In this document: piece after piece, positions 33,992 to 43,140 of the stretch
Layout of the letters: the number at the start of each line of letters is the position of its first letter
Position numbering within the stretch: the stretch's first letter is position 1
Origin: JAHEJA01 sp965657215
GTDB taxonomy: Bacteria > Pseudomonadota > Alphaproteobacteria > Rhodobacterales > Rhodobacteraceae
Direction of reading: 5' to 3'
DNA: 45,549 bases
NCBI GenBank assembly: GCA_965657215.1
Contig: CBFHNR010000021.1
Coordinates: 1 to 45,549 of the forward strand
Program-made: the position numbers and the translations under genes
The notes under the pieces: model-generated
Told to the model about the DNA's origin: nothing
Database searches by the model: none
What the model saw: only the letters and a program-made list of their open reading frames with translations

Positions 33992-34840
33992 CTACTCCAA
34001 CAAGCTTGCATCTTTCAAAAGCGCAGGATCAACGCTTTCGACGCCCGAACGGTCAATAGTCGCCGTTGCCATGAGCTCTTCGATTTTTTGACTCACCATT
34101 GTTTGCTGAATTTCAGTGGCGATTTCCTCACGAACGCTGTCCAATTCTGGCGCAGAAACGGGACGTGTTTCGTTCAATTTAATGACGTGCCACCCGAAAT
34201 CAGTTTGGACAGGGCCAGAAATTGCACCCGCTTCCATTGCGACGACGGCATTTTCAAACGGAGGAACCATCATGCCTTTGCCAAACCATCCCAAGCTGCC
34301 ACCGTTCGGGCCAGAGGGGCCTGTTGAGGCTTCTTTGGCAAGCTCAGCAAAATCTTCACCTGCATTGGCCCGCTCAACCAATTTTTCGGCCGCTTCTTTG
34401 GTTTCAACCAAGATGTGTGAGGCATTATATTCAAACCCCATTTCCACATTGGCAAACTGCGCGTCATAGGCCGCTTTGATTGCCTCGTCGGTGACAAGCT
34501 CAGAGGACATGGCATCAATCGCTTGAGCCGCAACCAAAAGGCGCTCTTCGTTTTCTAGACCAAGTCGGATACGGGGCGATTGCGCCGTCGCACTTTGTTG
34601 TGCAATCAACGTTTGCTGAATGAGCTGCTCAAGAATACCTTGGAACAATTGATCATCGCCAAGGGACAAATATTGCTGGGGCAGAGTTTCGCGAACCAAC
34701 ATCATGTGACCTAGTTTTATTTCCGCACCATTCACGGTTGCAACAACGGTATCTGCGGAAACAGCGTCCTCTGCTTGCACTGCATATGCCATTGAAAGAA
34801 CGATTGCTGATGCAGACAGCATATTTTGCCACTTAAACAC
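33992..34840 (-). CDS. Periplasmic parvulin-type peptidyl-prolyl isomerase
   Basis: This 282-residue protein has a signal peptide (about 1-23, ending VQA before EDA), a SurA/PrsA-like N-terminal helical part (30-130) and one parvulin domain at about 139-227 (ASHILVET; GGSLGWFGKGMMVPPFENAV; GWHVIKLNETR). It should help fold exported proteins in the periplasm. It is divergent from secA, the export motor, so the two genes share one intergenic region, a logical pairing. It lacks a C-terminal lipid or membrane anchor. Confidence 0.93.
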   Translation of the reverse strand: MFKWQNMLSASAIVLSMAYAVQAEDAVSADTVVATVNGAEIKLGHMMLVRETLPQQYLSLGDDQLFQGILEQLIQQTLIAQQSATAQSPRIRLGLENEERLLVAAQAIDAMSSELVTDEAIKAAYDAQFANVEMGFEYNASHILVETKEAAEKLVERANAGEDFAELAKEASTGPSGPNGGSLGWFGKGMMVPPFENAVVAMEAGAISGPVQTDFGWHVIKLNETRPVSAPELDSVREEIATEIQQTMVSQKIEELMATATIDRSGVESVDPALLKDASLLE

Positions 34841-34873
34841 TGTATTTTCCCTTTATTTTAAGCCCGATTTAAT

Positions 34874-34902
34874 GGGCAGCGTTGACACTCTTTCAGCTGC
34901 CC
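34874..34902. promoter_or_regulatory. Inverted repeat around the secA -35 box
   Basis: GGGCAGC (34874-34880) and GCTGCCC (34896-34902) are perfect 7-base inverted repeats, 15 bases apart, that bracket TTGACA. A protein bound here would cover the secA promoter and could also affect the divergent isomerase gene. No T run follows, so it is not a terminator. Confidence 0.4.
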
Positions 34903-34910
34903 CTTACATC
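34882..34910 (+). promoter_or_regulatory. Promoter of secA
   Basis: A perfect -35 TTGACA (34882-34887), a 17-base spacer and -10 TACATC (34905-34910). This gives a leader of about 93 bases before the secA ATG. Confidence 0.6.
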
Positions 34911-35009
34911 GCTAAGAGCAATTGAAATTATGCTCTAACACCTATGCGCAGAATGGGCCTAGGGCAAGGGCAGGCTGCGACACGTGCAGCAATAAAGGAC
35001 GGAGACGCC

Positions 35010-37697
35010 ATGTTAGGGTTCGGAAAAATCGCCAAAAAGGTGTTCGGCACACCGAACGACCGCAAAATCAAGGCGACTCGCCCCCTTGTGGAACAGATCA
35101 ACGCGTTAGAAGGCGAGTTTCAGGCGCTGTCAGATCAAGGTTTGATCGACAAGACTGCTGAATTCAAAACGCGCCATGAAAATGGTGAAACGCTTGATCA
35201 ATTGTTGCCTGAGGCCTTCGCAAACTGTCGCGAAGCGGCGCGCCGGTCTTTGGGCTTACGTGCCTTTGACGTTCAGCTCATGGGCGGTATCTTCCTTCAC
35301 CAAGGAAACATTTCGGAAATGCGGACGGGTGAAGGGAAAACATTGGTTGCAACATTCCCGGCCTACTTAAATGCGCTCACTGGCAAAGGCGTTCACGTCA
35401 TCACAGTAAACGACTATTTGGCCAAACGTGACTCGGCTTGGATGTCTAAAGTCTTTGCCGCATTGGGTATGACAACGGGTGTGATCTATCCGAACCAGCC
35501 AGAACAAGAAAAACATGATGCCTATCGCTGTGACGTGACCTACGCCACCAACAACGAACTTGGATTTGATTATCTTCGCGATAATATGAAATCTGAAATC
35601 AACGAAATGCATCAGCATACCCACCACTTCGCCATTGTGGACGAAGTGGACAGCATTTTGATTGATGAGGCGCGCACGCCTTTGATTATTTCTGGACCAG
35701 CACAAGACCGCAGCGAGCTTTATGTTGCGATTGATGGCGTTATCCCTGAATTGACGGACGACCATTTTACCTTAGACGAAAAAACCCGCAATGTGACTTA
35801 CACTGACGACGGGAATGATTTCTTGGAAACGACGCTGCGCGCGCGGGGCATTTTGCCAGAGGAGCAATCCCTCTATGATCCAGAAAGCACAACCATTGTG
35901 CACCACGTCAACCAAGGTTTGCGCGCACATAAACTTTTCACACGCGACAAGGACTACATCGTTCGGGACAATGAGGTCGTGTTGATTGACGAATTCACGG
36001 GTCGTATGATGGCAGGCCGTCGTTTGTCCGATGGATTGCACCAAGCAATCGAAGCAAAAGAAGGCTGCAAAATTCAGCCTGAAAACGTCACATTGGCGAG
36101 CGTGACGTTCCAAAACTATTTCCGTCTTTATGACAAGCTTGCCGGTATGACGGGGACAGCGTTGACTGAGGCAGAAGAGTTTTCAGAAATCTATTCGCTT
36201 GGCGTGGTCGAAGTTCCGACCAACCGCGGCATTGCCCGAGTTGACGAAGATGATCGGGTCTATCGCACTGGCAAAGAAAAATTCGACGCCATTGCCGAGG
36301 AAATCAAACTGGCCCATGAAAAAGGCCAACCGGTTCTTGTCGGGACAACCTCCATCGATAAATCTGAATTCTTGTCACAAATGCTGGCAAAAGAGGGCAT
36401 TCAACACAATGTTCTAAACGCCCGTCAGCACGAACAAGAAGCACAAATCATCGGCGATGCTGGCAAACTCGGTGCCGTTACGATTGCGACGAACATGGCG
36501 GGTCGTGGCACAGATATTCAGCTCGGCGGGAACGTCGAAATGGAAGTGCTAAAGGCGCTTGCTGAACAGCCCGACGCCAATCCAGAAGAGCTTCGTTCGC
36601 AAATCGAACAAGCCCATCAAGGCGAGCGTGAAAAGGTGCTAGAGGCGGGTGGATTGTTTGTTTTGGCAACAGAACGCCACGAAAGCCGTCGTATCGATAA
36701 CCAGCTTCGTGGCCGCTCTGGTCGCCAAGGGGATGCGGGACGTTCGGCGTTTTTCCTAAGCCTCGAAGACGACTTAATGCGCATTTTCGGCTCGGACCGT
36801 TTGGACAAAGTCCTCTCTAGCCTTGGTATGAAAGAAGGCGAAGCGATCATTCACCCTTGGGTCAACAAATCGCTCGAGCGCGCACAGGCCAAAGTCGAAG
36901 GTCGCAACTTTGACATCCGTAAACAGTTGCTGAAATTTGATGACGTCATGAACGATCAACGTAAGGCTATTTTTGGCCAACGTCTCGACATCATGGAAGC
37001 CGACGACCTTGCCGATGTGACATCAGACATGCGCAATGACGTTATCGATGATCTGATCGACGTTCACATGCCTGAACGTGCTTATGCGGATCAATGGGAT
37101 ACAGAAGGCCTATACGCCGCGCTTATTGAGCACCTGAATCTCGACTTGCCCATCATCGCTTGGGCCGCCGAAGAAGGTGTCGACAATGACGTGATGCGCG
37201 AACGCATCGAAGAAGCCGCTGACAAGATGATGGCAGAAAAATCAGAAGCCTTTGGCGAAACCAGCATGCGTCGCATCGAAAAGCAGCTGATCTTGCAAAC
37301 AATCGATTCCAAGTGGCGCGAACATTTGGTGACGCTCGAACACTTGCGCTCCGTTGTTGGGTTCCGTGGATATGCTCAGCGTGATCCACTAAACGAATAT
37401 AAATCCGAAGCGTTCCAATTGTTTGAAGGATTGCTGAACAGCCTGCGTGTTGATGTGACTAAACAGCTTGCACTGATCCGTCCTCTTACAGAAGAGGAAC
37501 AACAGGCCATGATGCAACAAGCGATTGCCCAGCAACAACAAATGCAAGCGCAACAATCCGTTCCTGCACCAACTGAGGACGCGATTGACGGATTTGATGA
37601 AGCGGATCCCACAACGTGGGGGAACCCAGGCCGCAATGATGCCTGTCCTTGTGGCTCTGGCAACAAATTCAAACATTGCCACGGACGCTTGGCGTAA
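35010..37697 (+). CDS. secA: Protein translocase ATPase SecA
   Basis: From ATG 35010 (behind GGACGGAGA) the protein has 895 residues, the family length; the frame is open to 34944 but the family start is MLGFGKIAKKVFG. It has Walker A MRTGEGKT at about 104-111, VDEVDSILIDEARTPLIISG, the second nucleotide fold with TNMAGRGTDI, scaffold and wing domains, and a C-terminal zinc site of C879, C881, C890 and H891 that binds SecB and lipid. It pushes unfolded preproteins through SecYEG. The following genes for envelope proteins run in the same direction. Confidence 0.98.
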   Translation: MLGFGKIAKKVFGTPNDRKIKATRPLVEQINALEGEFQALSDQGLIDKTAEFKTRHENGETLDQLLPEAFANCREAARRSLGLRAFDVQLMGGIFLHQGNISEMRTGEGKTLVATFPAYLNALTGKGVHVITVNDYLAKRDSAWMSKVFAALGMTTGVIYPNQPEQEKHDAYRCDVTYATNNELGFDYLRDNMKSEINEMHQHTHHFAIVDEVDSILIDEARTPLIISGPAQDRSELYVAIDGVIPELTDDHFTLDEKTRNVTYTDDGNDFLETTLRARGILPEEQSLYDPESTTIVHHVNQGLRAHKLFTRDKDYIVRDNEVVLIDEFTGRMMAGRRLSDGLHQAIEAKEGCKIQPENVTLASVTFQNYFRLYDKLAGMTGTALTEAEEFSEIYSLGVVEVPTNRGIARVDEDDRVYRTGKEKFDAIAEEIKLAHEKGQPVLVGTTSIDKSEFLSQMLAKEGIQHNVLNARQHEQEAQIIGDAGKLGAVTIATNMAGRGTDIQLGGNVEMEVLKALAEQPDANPEELRSQIEQAHQGEREKVLEAGGLFVLATERHESRRIDNQLRGRSGRQGDAGRSAFFLSLEDDLMRIFGSDRLDKVLSSLGMKEGEAIIHPWVNKSLERAQAKVEGRNFDIRKQLLKFDDVMNDQRKAIFGQRLDIMEADDLADVTSDMRNDVIDDLIDVHMPERAYADQWDTEGLYAALIEHLNLDLPIIAWAAEEGVDNDVMRERIEEAADKMMAEKSEAFGETSMRRIEKQLILQTIDSKWREHLVTLEHLRSVVGFRGYAQRDPLNEYKSEAFQLFEGLLNSLRVDVTKQLALIRPLTEEEQQAMMQQAIAQQQQMQAQQSVPAPTEDAIDGFDEADPTTWGNPGRNDACPCGSGNKFKHCHGRLA

Positions 37698-37720
37698 CAC
37701 GCCGCGCTATAGACCGTCCA

Positions 37721-38641
37721 ATGAAAGCAATCATGTATCACTACGTGCGACAAGCGAACCCCTCGCTTGCGCATTTTCGCTACCTTGATGTTGCAAATTT
37801 TGAACGGCAATTGGATTATTTCCAAACTGAGTACGGGTTTGTCACACGTGAGGCGTGGGACGCTTTTATCTCGGGTCAATCAGCACAGATGCCTAATGGT
37901 GTCGTATTAACCTTTGATGACGCAATGTCCTGCCATTTCGATTATGTCTATCCGATCCTCAAAGAGCGCGGCTTGTGGGGGATCTTCTATGTGCCAACTG
38001 CCCCTTATGAAACCAAGACTATCCTAGATGTTCATCGCATTCATTTGCTGACGGGTGCGATAAAGGGCGCGGAGCTCTACGGTTATCTAAAAGACATCGT
38101 CTCCCAAGATATGATCCCGTTTTCCAAACGCGAAGATTTTGAACAAGCCACTTATGTCACTCAAACCAACTACCCAGGCGTGGCGGAATTCAAACGCTTG
38201 CTGAATTATTATGTCGATGAGGCGCTCAAGCCTGAATTGATCAGCAAAGTCGCCGAACGGTTTGACTATACCTTTCCAATGGATTTTTACGTTACCGCAG
38301 AAAATTTGGATACAATGTCAAAGACTGGCATGATCATTGGATCACACACTCAGGACCATCCAGTCATGAGCAAGCTTAATGAGGCAGAGCAACGCAAACA
38401 GCTTGTTCACTCATTTGAGTACCTCGAGTCCATTTGTCACCTGCCGCATCGAACCTTTTGCCACCCCTTCGGCGGCTTTCATTCCTTTGACGAGAATACC
38501 GTCAAGTTACTGGACGAATTGAATGTTCTCTATTCCTTTAACGTCTGGAGCAGAGATATAGAACACGCCGATCTCACCAAGTTTCGGCATGCTCTACCAC
38601 GCTATGATTGCAATGAATTCCCCCACGGTGCCGCGTCGTAA
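37721..38641 (+). CDS. Polysaccharide deacetylase (NodB domain) family protein
   Basis: This 306-residue protein starts MKAIMYHYVR, a typical opening of the family, and has the NodB motifs TFDD at 64-67 (catalytic Asp and metal Asp), HTQDH at 209-213 (metal His pair) and FCHPFGG at 246-252. It probably removes acetyl groups from a cell-surface carbohydrate, but the long insert between motifs one and two (about 100-200) and the lack of a signal peptide leave site and substrate open; a cytoplasmic role in making surface sugars is possible. It lies 23 bases after secA; the ATG at 37721 is preferred over upstream in-frame starts inside secA. Confidence 0.85.
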   Translation: MKAIMYHYVRQANPSLAHFRYLDVANFERQLDYFQTEYGFVTREAWDAFISGQSAQMPNGVVLTFDDAMSCHFDYVYPILKERGLWGIFYVPTAPYETKTILDVHRIHLLTGAIKGAELYGYLKDIVSQDMIPFSKREDFEQATYVTQTNYPGVAEFKRLLNYYVDEALKPELISKVAERFDYTFPMDFYVTAENLDTMSKTGMIIGSHTQDHPVMSKLNEAEQRKQLVHSFEYLESICHLPHRTFCHPFGGFHSFDENTVKLLDELNVLYSFNVWSRDIEHADLTKFRHALPRYDCNEFPHGAAS

Positions 38642-38744
38642 TAAGGCATGACCGTCCAAACATGGCCCAAAGGTTCCGTGCTATTGCCCCAAGTCTGACA
38701 CGTTTGCCTGTGACATATTCCCTAACTTAAACGAGGGAACACAG

Positions 38745-39578
38745 ATGCTTCGAATACTATATTCTTGGCCAAGCTTGCTCAGCCTATCGGTCGCTTTGTC
38801 CATTGCGATCAGCCATATGATGCAGCTTGGGAATGCTCCACTCACAGCGAGCCTCTTGGAGCGCACGGACGCGACCGAAACGTCTGAATTGACCAACATT
38901 TCATACACGGCTGCTTTTGATGTCGACAGACAGGATACAAGCGTCATCGTTCCCGAAACAACGGAGCCAGCTTATGCAACATGCACTCCAATCGTTGAGA
39001 CCGCACACTTAGCTGAGGCGACAATAGAAATGTCGGTGACGGCACCATGCCACGCAAACAAGCGCTTTAGCGTCCATCACAACGGGCTGATGCTTGGGTA
39101 TAAATTGGATGGCGGTGGCTCGTTGACGTTCGAACTCCCTGTCTTGGCCCAAAACGCAATCATCCTAACAGAATTCCCTGACAACTTTGTCGCCGTTAAT
39201 CGCATCCGTGTTCAAACGCTAGCTGCATTTGATCGAACAGCCCTGCAATGGGACGGATCACTAGAGCTGAGCCTTGAGCCAACTGGGGCATCAACAATTC
39301 CAGTGACGCGCAAACACGTCGGTAGCCCGAACGCTCGCCAAGCGACGATCCTAACAGCCGCCAGGAGCGACAACATGGACAGCATGCCATCCCTTCAGGT
39401 AAAAACCAAGGATAGCTCCGTCTGTGGAACAATGGTTAATTTTCAAACCATCTCAGTTAGAAACGCTCAGGCCGCACAGGTGTCAAATTTTGACCTCACA
39501 GCACCCGACTGTGACGCGGCATCTGCGGAAATCATATTGAAGAATCTTATAGAACCGACCACACTCGCTTTGAAATAA
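38745..39578 (+). CDS. Membrane-anchored periplasmic protein of unknown function
   Basis: This 277-residue protein has one N-terminal membrane helix (about 8-28) without a clear cleavage site, so it should be anchored with the rest in the periplasm. The outer part is Ser/Thr-rich and holds four cysteines (C80, C102, C227, C256), which could form two disulfides. I see no catalytic motif. I recall similar proteins in Rhodobacterales sometimes labelled 'translocase', apparently only because of the nearby secA. GAGGGA precedes the ATG. The next gene follows after 11 bases and encodes an exported OmpA-domain protein, its likely partner. Confidence 0.8.
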   Translation: MLRILYSWPSLLSLSVALSIAISHMMQLGNAPLTASLLERTDATETSELTNISYTAAFDVDRQDTSVIVPETTEPAYATCTPIVETAHLAEATIEMSVTAPCHANKRFSVHHNGLMLGYKLDGGGSLTFELPVLAQNAIILTEFPDNFVAVNRIRVQTLAAFDRTALQWDGSLELSLEPTGASTIPVTRKHVGSPNARQATILTAARSDNMDSMPSLQVKTKDSSVCGTMVNFQTISVRNAQAAQVSNFDLTAPDCDAASAEIILKNLIEPTTLALK

Positions 39579-39589
39579 GGAGGTGCAGG

Positions 39590-41086
39590 ATGGTCACCCT
39601 TCGTGCCGTTCTTGCAACGGCACTTTTGATATGTTCACCAAGCCAAATTGCCGCGCAGACAGTAACTCTGTCTGATACCAATGGCGTTCCTCTGTTGGAA
39701 GGCCCACTCTCAAGTGGGAACGCTCAAGTTATTGAGCTAGATAGCAAATATGGTCCTGTTGTCGTCAATGCCCCGGCTCTAACGTGCGAAGGCGATTGCC
39801 CCACTGATGAGGATGGCACGCAATCCCTGACAATTACTGGTGAACCTTGGCTCATTGAGAACTTGCTCGCCATTCATGTCGAAGCCTTTGCCAACCGAAA
39901 CGGCATTCCCTTTACCAAAATCGAAAATCGCTATGAACTGGGCGGTCAAGATCCTATTGCGATCACGTTGAACCATGACAGTAGCACGCATTCAATCGAC
40001 GCCTTGATAAACAATGAAACAGATATTGCACTGACATTTCGACCAGTCACACCTTTAGAAGCAGAACAGCTTCAACCCGAAATATACGGTAAAGTTCGGC
40101 CCCCATTGCGTAGTCAGATTGTGGCCTTTGACGCATTGGCCCCAATCACGTCTCCTGTAAACGCAATTGACACACTTCGAGACGTGGCAATCTTTGAGAT
40201 CCTAGACGAAAAAGCAAAAAATTGGCGGGATGTGGGTGGACCAAATTTAGACATCCAACTCGCATTTGACCATAATGACCAATGGTCACGTGAGATAATC
40301 GAACAGTTTGGGCTGATGTCCCCAACACCCATGTCTGACGTCATTGACGAGGGTACGGTGCTCAATGACGGCGCATTTGGTATTGTGCCCTTTTCCGCGG
40401 CGCATCGCTCCAAGGTCTTGAATATTATGGGTCCCTGCGGTTTTGGAACCAAACTTCATCGGCGCAGCGTTAAAGCTTTGGATTATCCGTTGACCTTGCC
40501 AATCATGGCCTATTTCCCACCCCGTCCTATCCCACCAATTGCCGCGTCTTTGTTTTCCTTCATGACGTCACCCTCTGGTCATTTGGTGACACAACGCGCC
40601 GGTTTCTTTGATCCCTCTGTCGAAGAGATCCCTGCCAATTTACAAGGTGAACGACTACTGACCGCAATTCAGACGGTGAAAACGGTAGACGACTTAACCT
40701 TGGCGCAATCTATGGCCTCCCTGATGACGCAAACAAATCGGCTTAGCACGACGTTTCGATTTGCGGCGGGCTCGACGGACTTGGACATGGTGTCCAAGGC
40801 CCACTTACAAGCCTTGGCCACTGATCTACAAAACGGGCGATATTTGGGTCGCACCTTATATCTCGTTGGATTTAGCGATGGAGCGGGTCCTTCAAATATT
40901 AACCTGAACTTGTCAATTGAGCGTGCCGAGACGGTTCTAAAATCCCTTCGCGCATTCATCCCCGAAGAAGACCGCACACGTCACCGCATTGAAACGCGAG
41001 GCTTTGGCGAAATACTCCCTATCGATTGTGACGATCAAATCATCGGGCGAAATGTTAACCGTCGCGTTGAAATTTGGATCGACTGA
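39590..41086 (+). CDS. Exported fusion of a PstS-like binding domain and an OmpA C-terminal domain
   Basis: This 498-residue protein has a signal peptide (1-22), a large middle part (about 80-345) that resembles phosphate/solute-binding proteins (SLTITGEPWLIENLLAIHVE; GTVLNDGAFGIVPFSAAHRS; MTSPSGHLVTQRAGFFDPSV), and an OmpA-like peptidoglycan-binding domain (about 386-498; FAAGSTDLD, LVGFSDGAG, GRNVNRRVEIWID). It should be periplasmic, held to the cell wall. The ligand is unknown, and no permease or ATPase gene is next to it. An unusually perfect ribosome site, AAGGAGGT, lies before the ATG. Its TGA touches the radC stop codon. Confidence 0.85.
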   Translation: MVTLRAVLATALLICSPSQIAAQTVTLSDTNGVPLLEGPLSSGNAQVIELDSKYGPVVVNAPALTCEGDCPTDEDGTQSLTITGEPWLIENLLAIHVEAFANRNGIPFTKIENRYELGGQDPIAITLNHDSSTHSIDALINNETDIALTFRPVTPLEAEQLQPEIYGKVRPPLRSQIVAFDALAPITSPVNAIDTLRDVAIFEILDEKAKNWRDVGGPNLDIQLAFDHNDQWSREIIEQFGLMSPTPMSDVIDEGTVLNDGAFGIVPFSAAHRSKVLNIMGPCGFGTKLHRRSVKALDYPLTLPIMAYFPPRPIPPIAASLFSFMTSPSGHLVTQRAGFFDPSVEEIPANLQGERLLTAIQTVKTVDDLTLAQSMASLMTQTNRLSTTFRFAAGSTDLDMVSKAHLQALATDLQNGRYLGRTLYLVGFSDGAGPSNINLNLSIERAETVLKSLRAFIPEEDRTRHRIETRGFGEILPIDCDDQIIGRNVNRRVEIWID

Positions 41087-41848
41087 TTACAATAATCCCT
41101 CACTCTGAAAGCTGATCTCTCGCGATTTGCCAATGACCAAATGGTCATGCACGCTAATTCCAAGGGCATCTGCCGCAGCCTGAATATGTTTTGTCATAGC
41201 GATATCTTGCTGTGATGGCGTTGGGTCCCCTGAAGGGTGATTATGCACCAGAATGAGAGCAGAAGCGTTCAAGTGTAGCGCCCGTTTAACAATTTCCCTC
41301 GGATACACAGGCACATGATCAACTGTCCCCTGCCCCAATAGCTCATCCGAAATGAGGATGTTTTTGCGATCTAGATAAAACACACGGAATTCTTCGGTTT
41401 GACGATGGGACATCGTTGTTTGACAATATTCCAAAAGGGCATCCCAGCTCGAAATCGCTGGGCGCCCGATGACTTTGGACTTTGCAAGACGATGCGCCGC
41501 TGCTTCGACAATTTTCAATTCTTGAATAACTGTTTGCCCAACGCCTGAGACGATTTGTAATTGGTCTACAGGGGCGGAAATGACACCATTAAAATCAGTG
41601 AACCGCTCAAGTAATTCACGGGCCAAAGGTTTGACATCCCTGCGTGGGATCGCGCGAAACAAGACCAATTCAAGCAGCTCATAGTCAGGCATGGCATCGG
41701 CACCACCATTGATAAACCGCTCTCTCAGCCGTTTACGATGATCTTTGAGGTACGATGGAATTTTATGTGGCTCTGAATGTTGAAACGGTCCTGCCATTTC
41801 AGCAAACAAAGGCAATGTCACATCATCTGAGTCGGGGTCGTTCTTCAT
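41087..41848 (-). CDS. radC: RadC family protein (UPF0758, JAB/MPN domain)
   Basis: This 253-residue protein has an N-terminal helix-hairpin-helix region (about 30-115; ISAPVDQLQIVSGVGQTVIQ) and a C-terminal JAB/MPN domain with the metal motif HNHPSGDPTPSQQD. Despite its name, a DNA-repair role has not been upheld; the fold suggests a metal-dependent hydrolase. It is convergent with the OmpA fusion gene, with no base between the two stops, and lies downstream of the dnaJ terminator. Confidence 0.94.
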   Translation of the reverse strand: MKNDPDSDDVTLPLFAEMAGPFQHSEPHKIPSYLKDHRKRLRERFINGGADAMPDYELLELVLFRAIPRRDVKPLARELLERFTDFNGVISAPVDQLQIVSGVGQTVIQELKIVEAAAHRLAKSKVIGRPAISSWDALLEYCQTTMSHRQTEEFRVFYLDRKNILISDELLGQGTVDHVPVYPREIVKRALHLNASALILVHNHPSGDPTPSQQDIAMTKHIQAAADALGISVHDHLVIGKSREISFQSEGLL

Positions 41849-41884
41849 GACCCCATAACACCAGACATATGGTTAATTTCGCCT

Positions 41885-41911
41885 AAAGAAATCCCCGACA
41901 CTTGGCCGGGG
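41885..41911 (-). terminator. Terminator of the dnaK-dnaJ operon
   Basis: On the minus strand, CCCCGGC/GTCGGGG pair (one G-T wobble) around a 5-base loop (plus-strand 41893-41911), followed by ATTTCTTT. It lies just past the dnaJ stop. Confidence 0.75.
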
Positions 41912-41918
41912 AGTTCAT

Positions 41919-43070
41919 TTAACCTTTCATCGATTCCCAGAAGGATTTGACCGATGAGAAGAAGCTAGAGCTTTCTGGATTGTTGTCTTCGGATAACTCT
42001 TCGAATTCCCGCAACAATTCTTTTTGCCGAGAGGTCAAATTGACAGGAGTTTCCACCGCCAGTTCAATGAACATATCCCCGACTTGTGAGGATCGAATGG
42101 CGGGCATTCCTTTGCCACGCAATCGCATCTGACGACCAGATTGGCTCCCTGATGGGATTTTCACACGGCTACGGCCGCCATCAATTGACGGAACCTCAAT
42201 ATCACCACCCAAAGCAGCAGAGGCCATAGAAACAGGCACACGACAGAACAGGTTGCCGCCCTCACGTTGGAAAATCTCATGCGGTGCAACTTCGACAAAG
42301 ATGTAGAGATCGCCTGATGGACCACCGCGCATACCGGCTTCGCCTTCGCCAGACAAACGAATTCGCGTTCCCGTTTCAACGCCCGCAGGAATGTTCACAG
42401 ACAAAGAGCGATCTTTTTCTGTGCGCCCTAGGCCACCACATGATTTACATGGGTTCTTGATGATTTGGCCCATACCTGAACACGTCGGACAGGTCCGCTC
42501 AACAGTAAAAAAGCCTTGCTGCGCGCGCACCTTACCCATGCCAGAACAGGTTGGGCAAGTTGCTGGTTCAGAACCGCCTTCGGCACCAGTACCACTACAT
42601 CCGTCACATTGAACTGAGGCGGGGACATTGATCGTTTTTTGCAATCCCGCATAGGCCTCTTCGAGAGTCACGCGAAGATTATAGCGTAGATCGGATCCGC
42701 GGCTTGCGCGATTGCGTCCACCGCCACCACGGCCGCCACCGCCCATGAAATCGCCGAACAGATCATCGAATACGTCAGAAAAGGCGCTAGAGAAATCACC
42801 GCCGCCGCCATGGAAACCGCCTTGCTGGCCGCCGCCCATGCCACCTTCGAACGCCGCATGTCCATAGCGATCATAGGCCGCCTTTTTATCGCCGTCCTTT
42901 AGAACTTCGTAAGCTTCGTTGATCTCTTTGAACTGAGCTTCCGCATTTGGGTTGTCTGCATTGCGATCGGGGTGAAGCTCTTTCGCTTTGGCGCGATAGC
43001 CTTTTTTGATCTCGTCAGCAGAGGCGCCCTTGGAAATGCCAAGCAATTCGTAGTAGTCACGTTTTGACAT
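41919..43070 (-). CDS. dnaJ: Chaperone protein DnaJ
   Basis: This 383-residue protein is a full type I J-protein: J domain (1-70) with HPD in LHPDRN, a Gly/Phe-rich linker (about 75-125), four zinc repeats (CDGCSGTG, CPTCSGMG, CPTCSGMG, CKSCGGLG) and C-terminal substrate-binding domains. It delivers unfolded proteins to DnaK and stimulates its ATPase. A strong AAAGGAGG lies 8 bases before the start. It follows dnaK after 70 bases that contain a stable hairpin. Confidence 0.98.
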   Translation of the reverse strand: MSKRDYYELLGISKGASADEIKKGYRAKAKELHPDRNADNPNAEAQFKEINEAYEVLKDGDKKAAYDRYGHAAFEGGMGGGQQGGFHGGGGDFSSAFSDVFDDLFGDFMGGGGRGGGGRNRASRGSDLRYNLRVTLEEAYAGLQKTINVPASVQCDGCSGTGAEGGSEPATCPTCSGMGKVRAQQGFFTVERTCPTCSGMGQIIKNPCKSCGGLGRTEKDRSLSVNIPAGVETGTRIRLSGEGEAGMRGGPSGDLYIFVEVAPHEIFQREGGNLFCRVPVSMASAALGGDIEVPSIDGGRSRVKIPSGSQSGRQMRLRGKGMPAIRSSQVGDMFIELAVETPVNLTSRQKELLREFEELSEDNNPESSSFFSSVKSFWESMKG

Positions 43071-43096
43071 AGATCATGCCTCCTTTAGAAAGACAT

Positions 43097-43124
43097 AAAC
43101 CGACCCACCGAAGTAGGTCGGTTT
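43097..43124 (-). promoter_or_regulatory. Stable UUCG-loop hairpin between dnaK and dnaJ
   Basis: On the minus strand, AAACCGACCTAC and GTGGGTCGGTTT form a 12-bp stem (one T-G wobble) closed by a TTCG tetraloop. No T run follows, so read-through into dnaJ is expected; it probably marks a processing or stability boundary that lets DnaK exceed DnaJ. Confidence 0.6.
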
Positions 43125-43140
43125 GATGTTTTCACAACTC

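Noticed and set aside
34944..35009. N-terminal extension of SecA
   Set aside because: The family start and a good ribosome site are at 35010.
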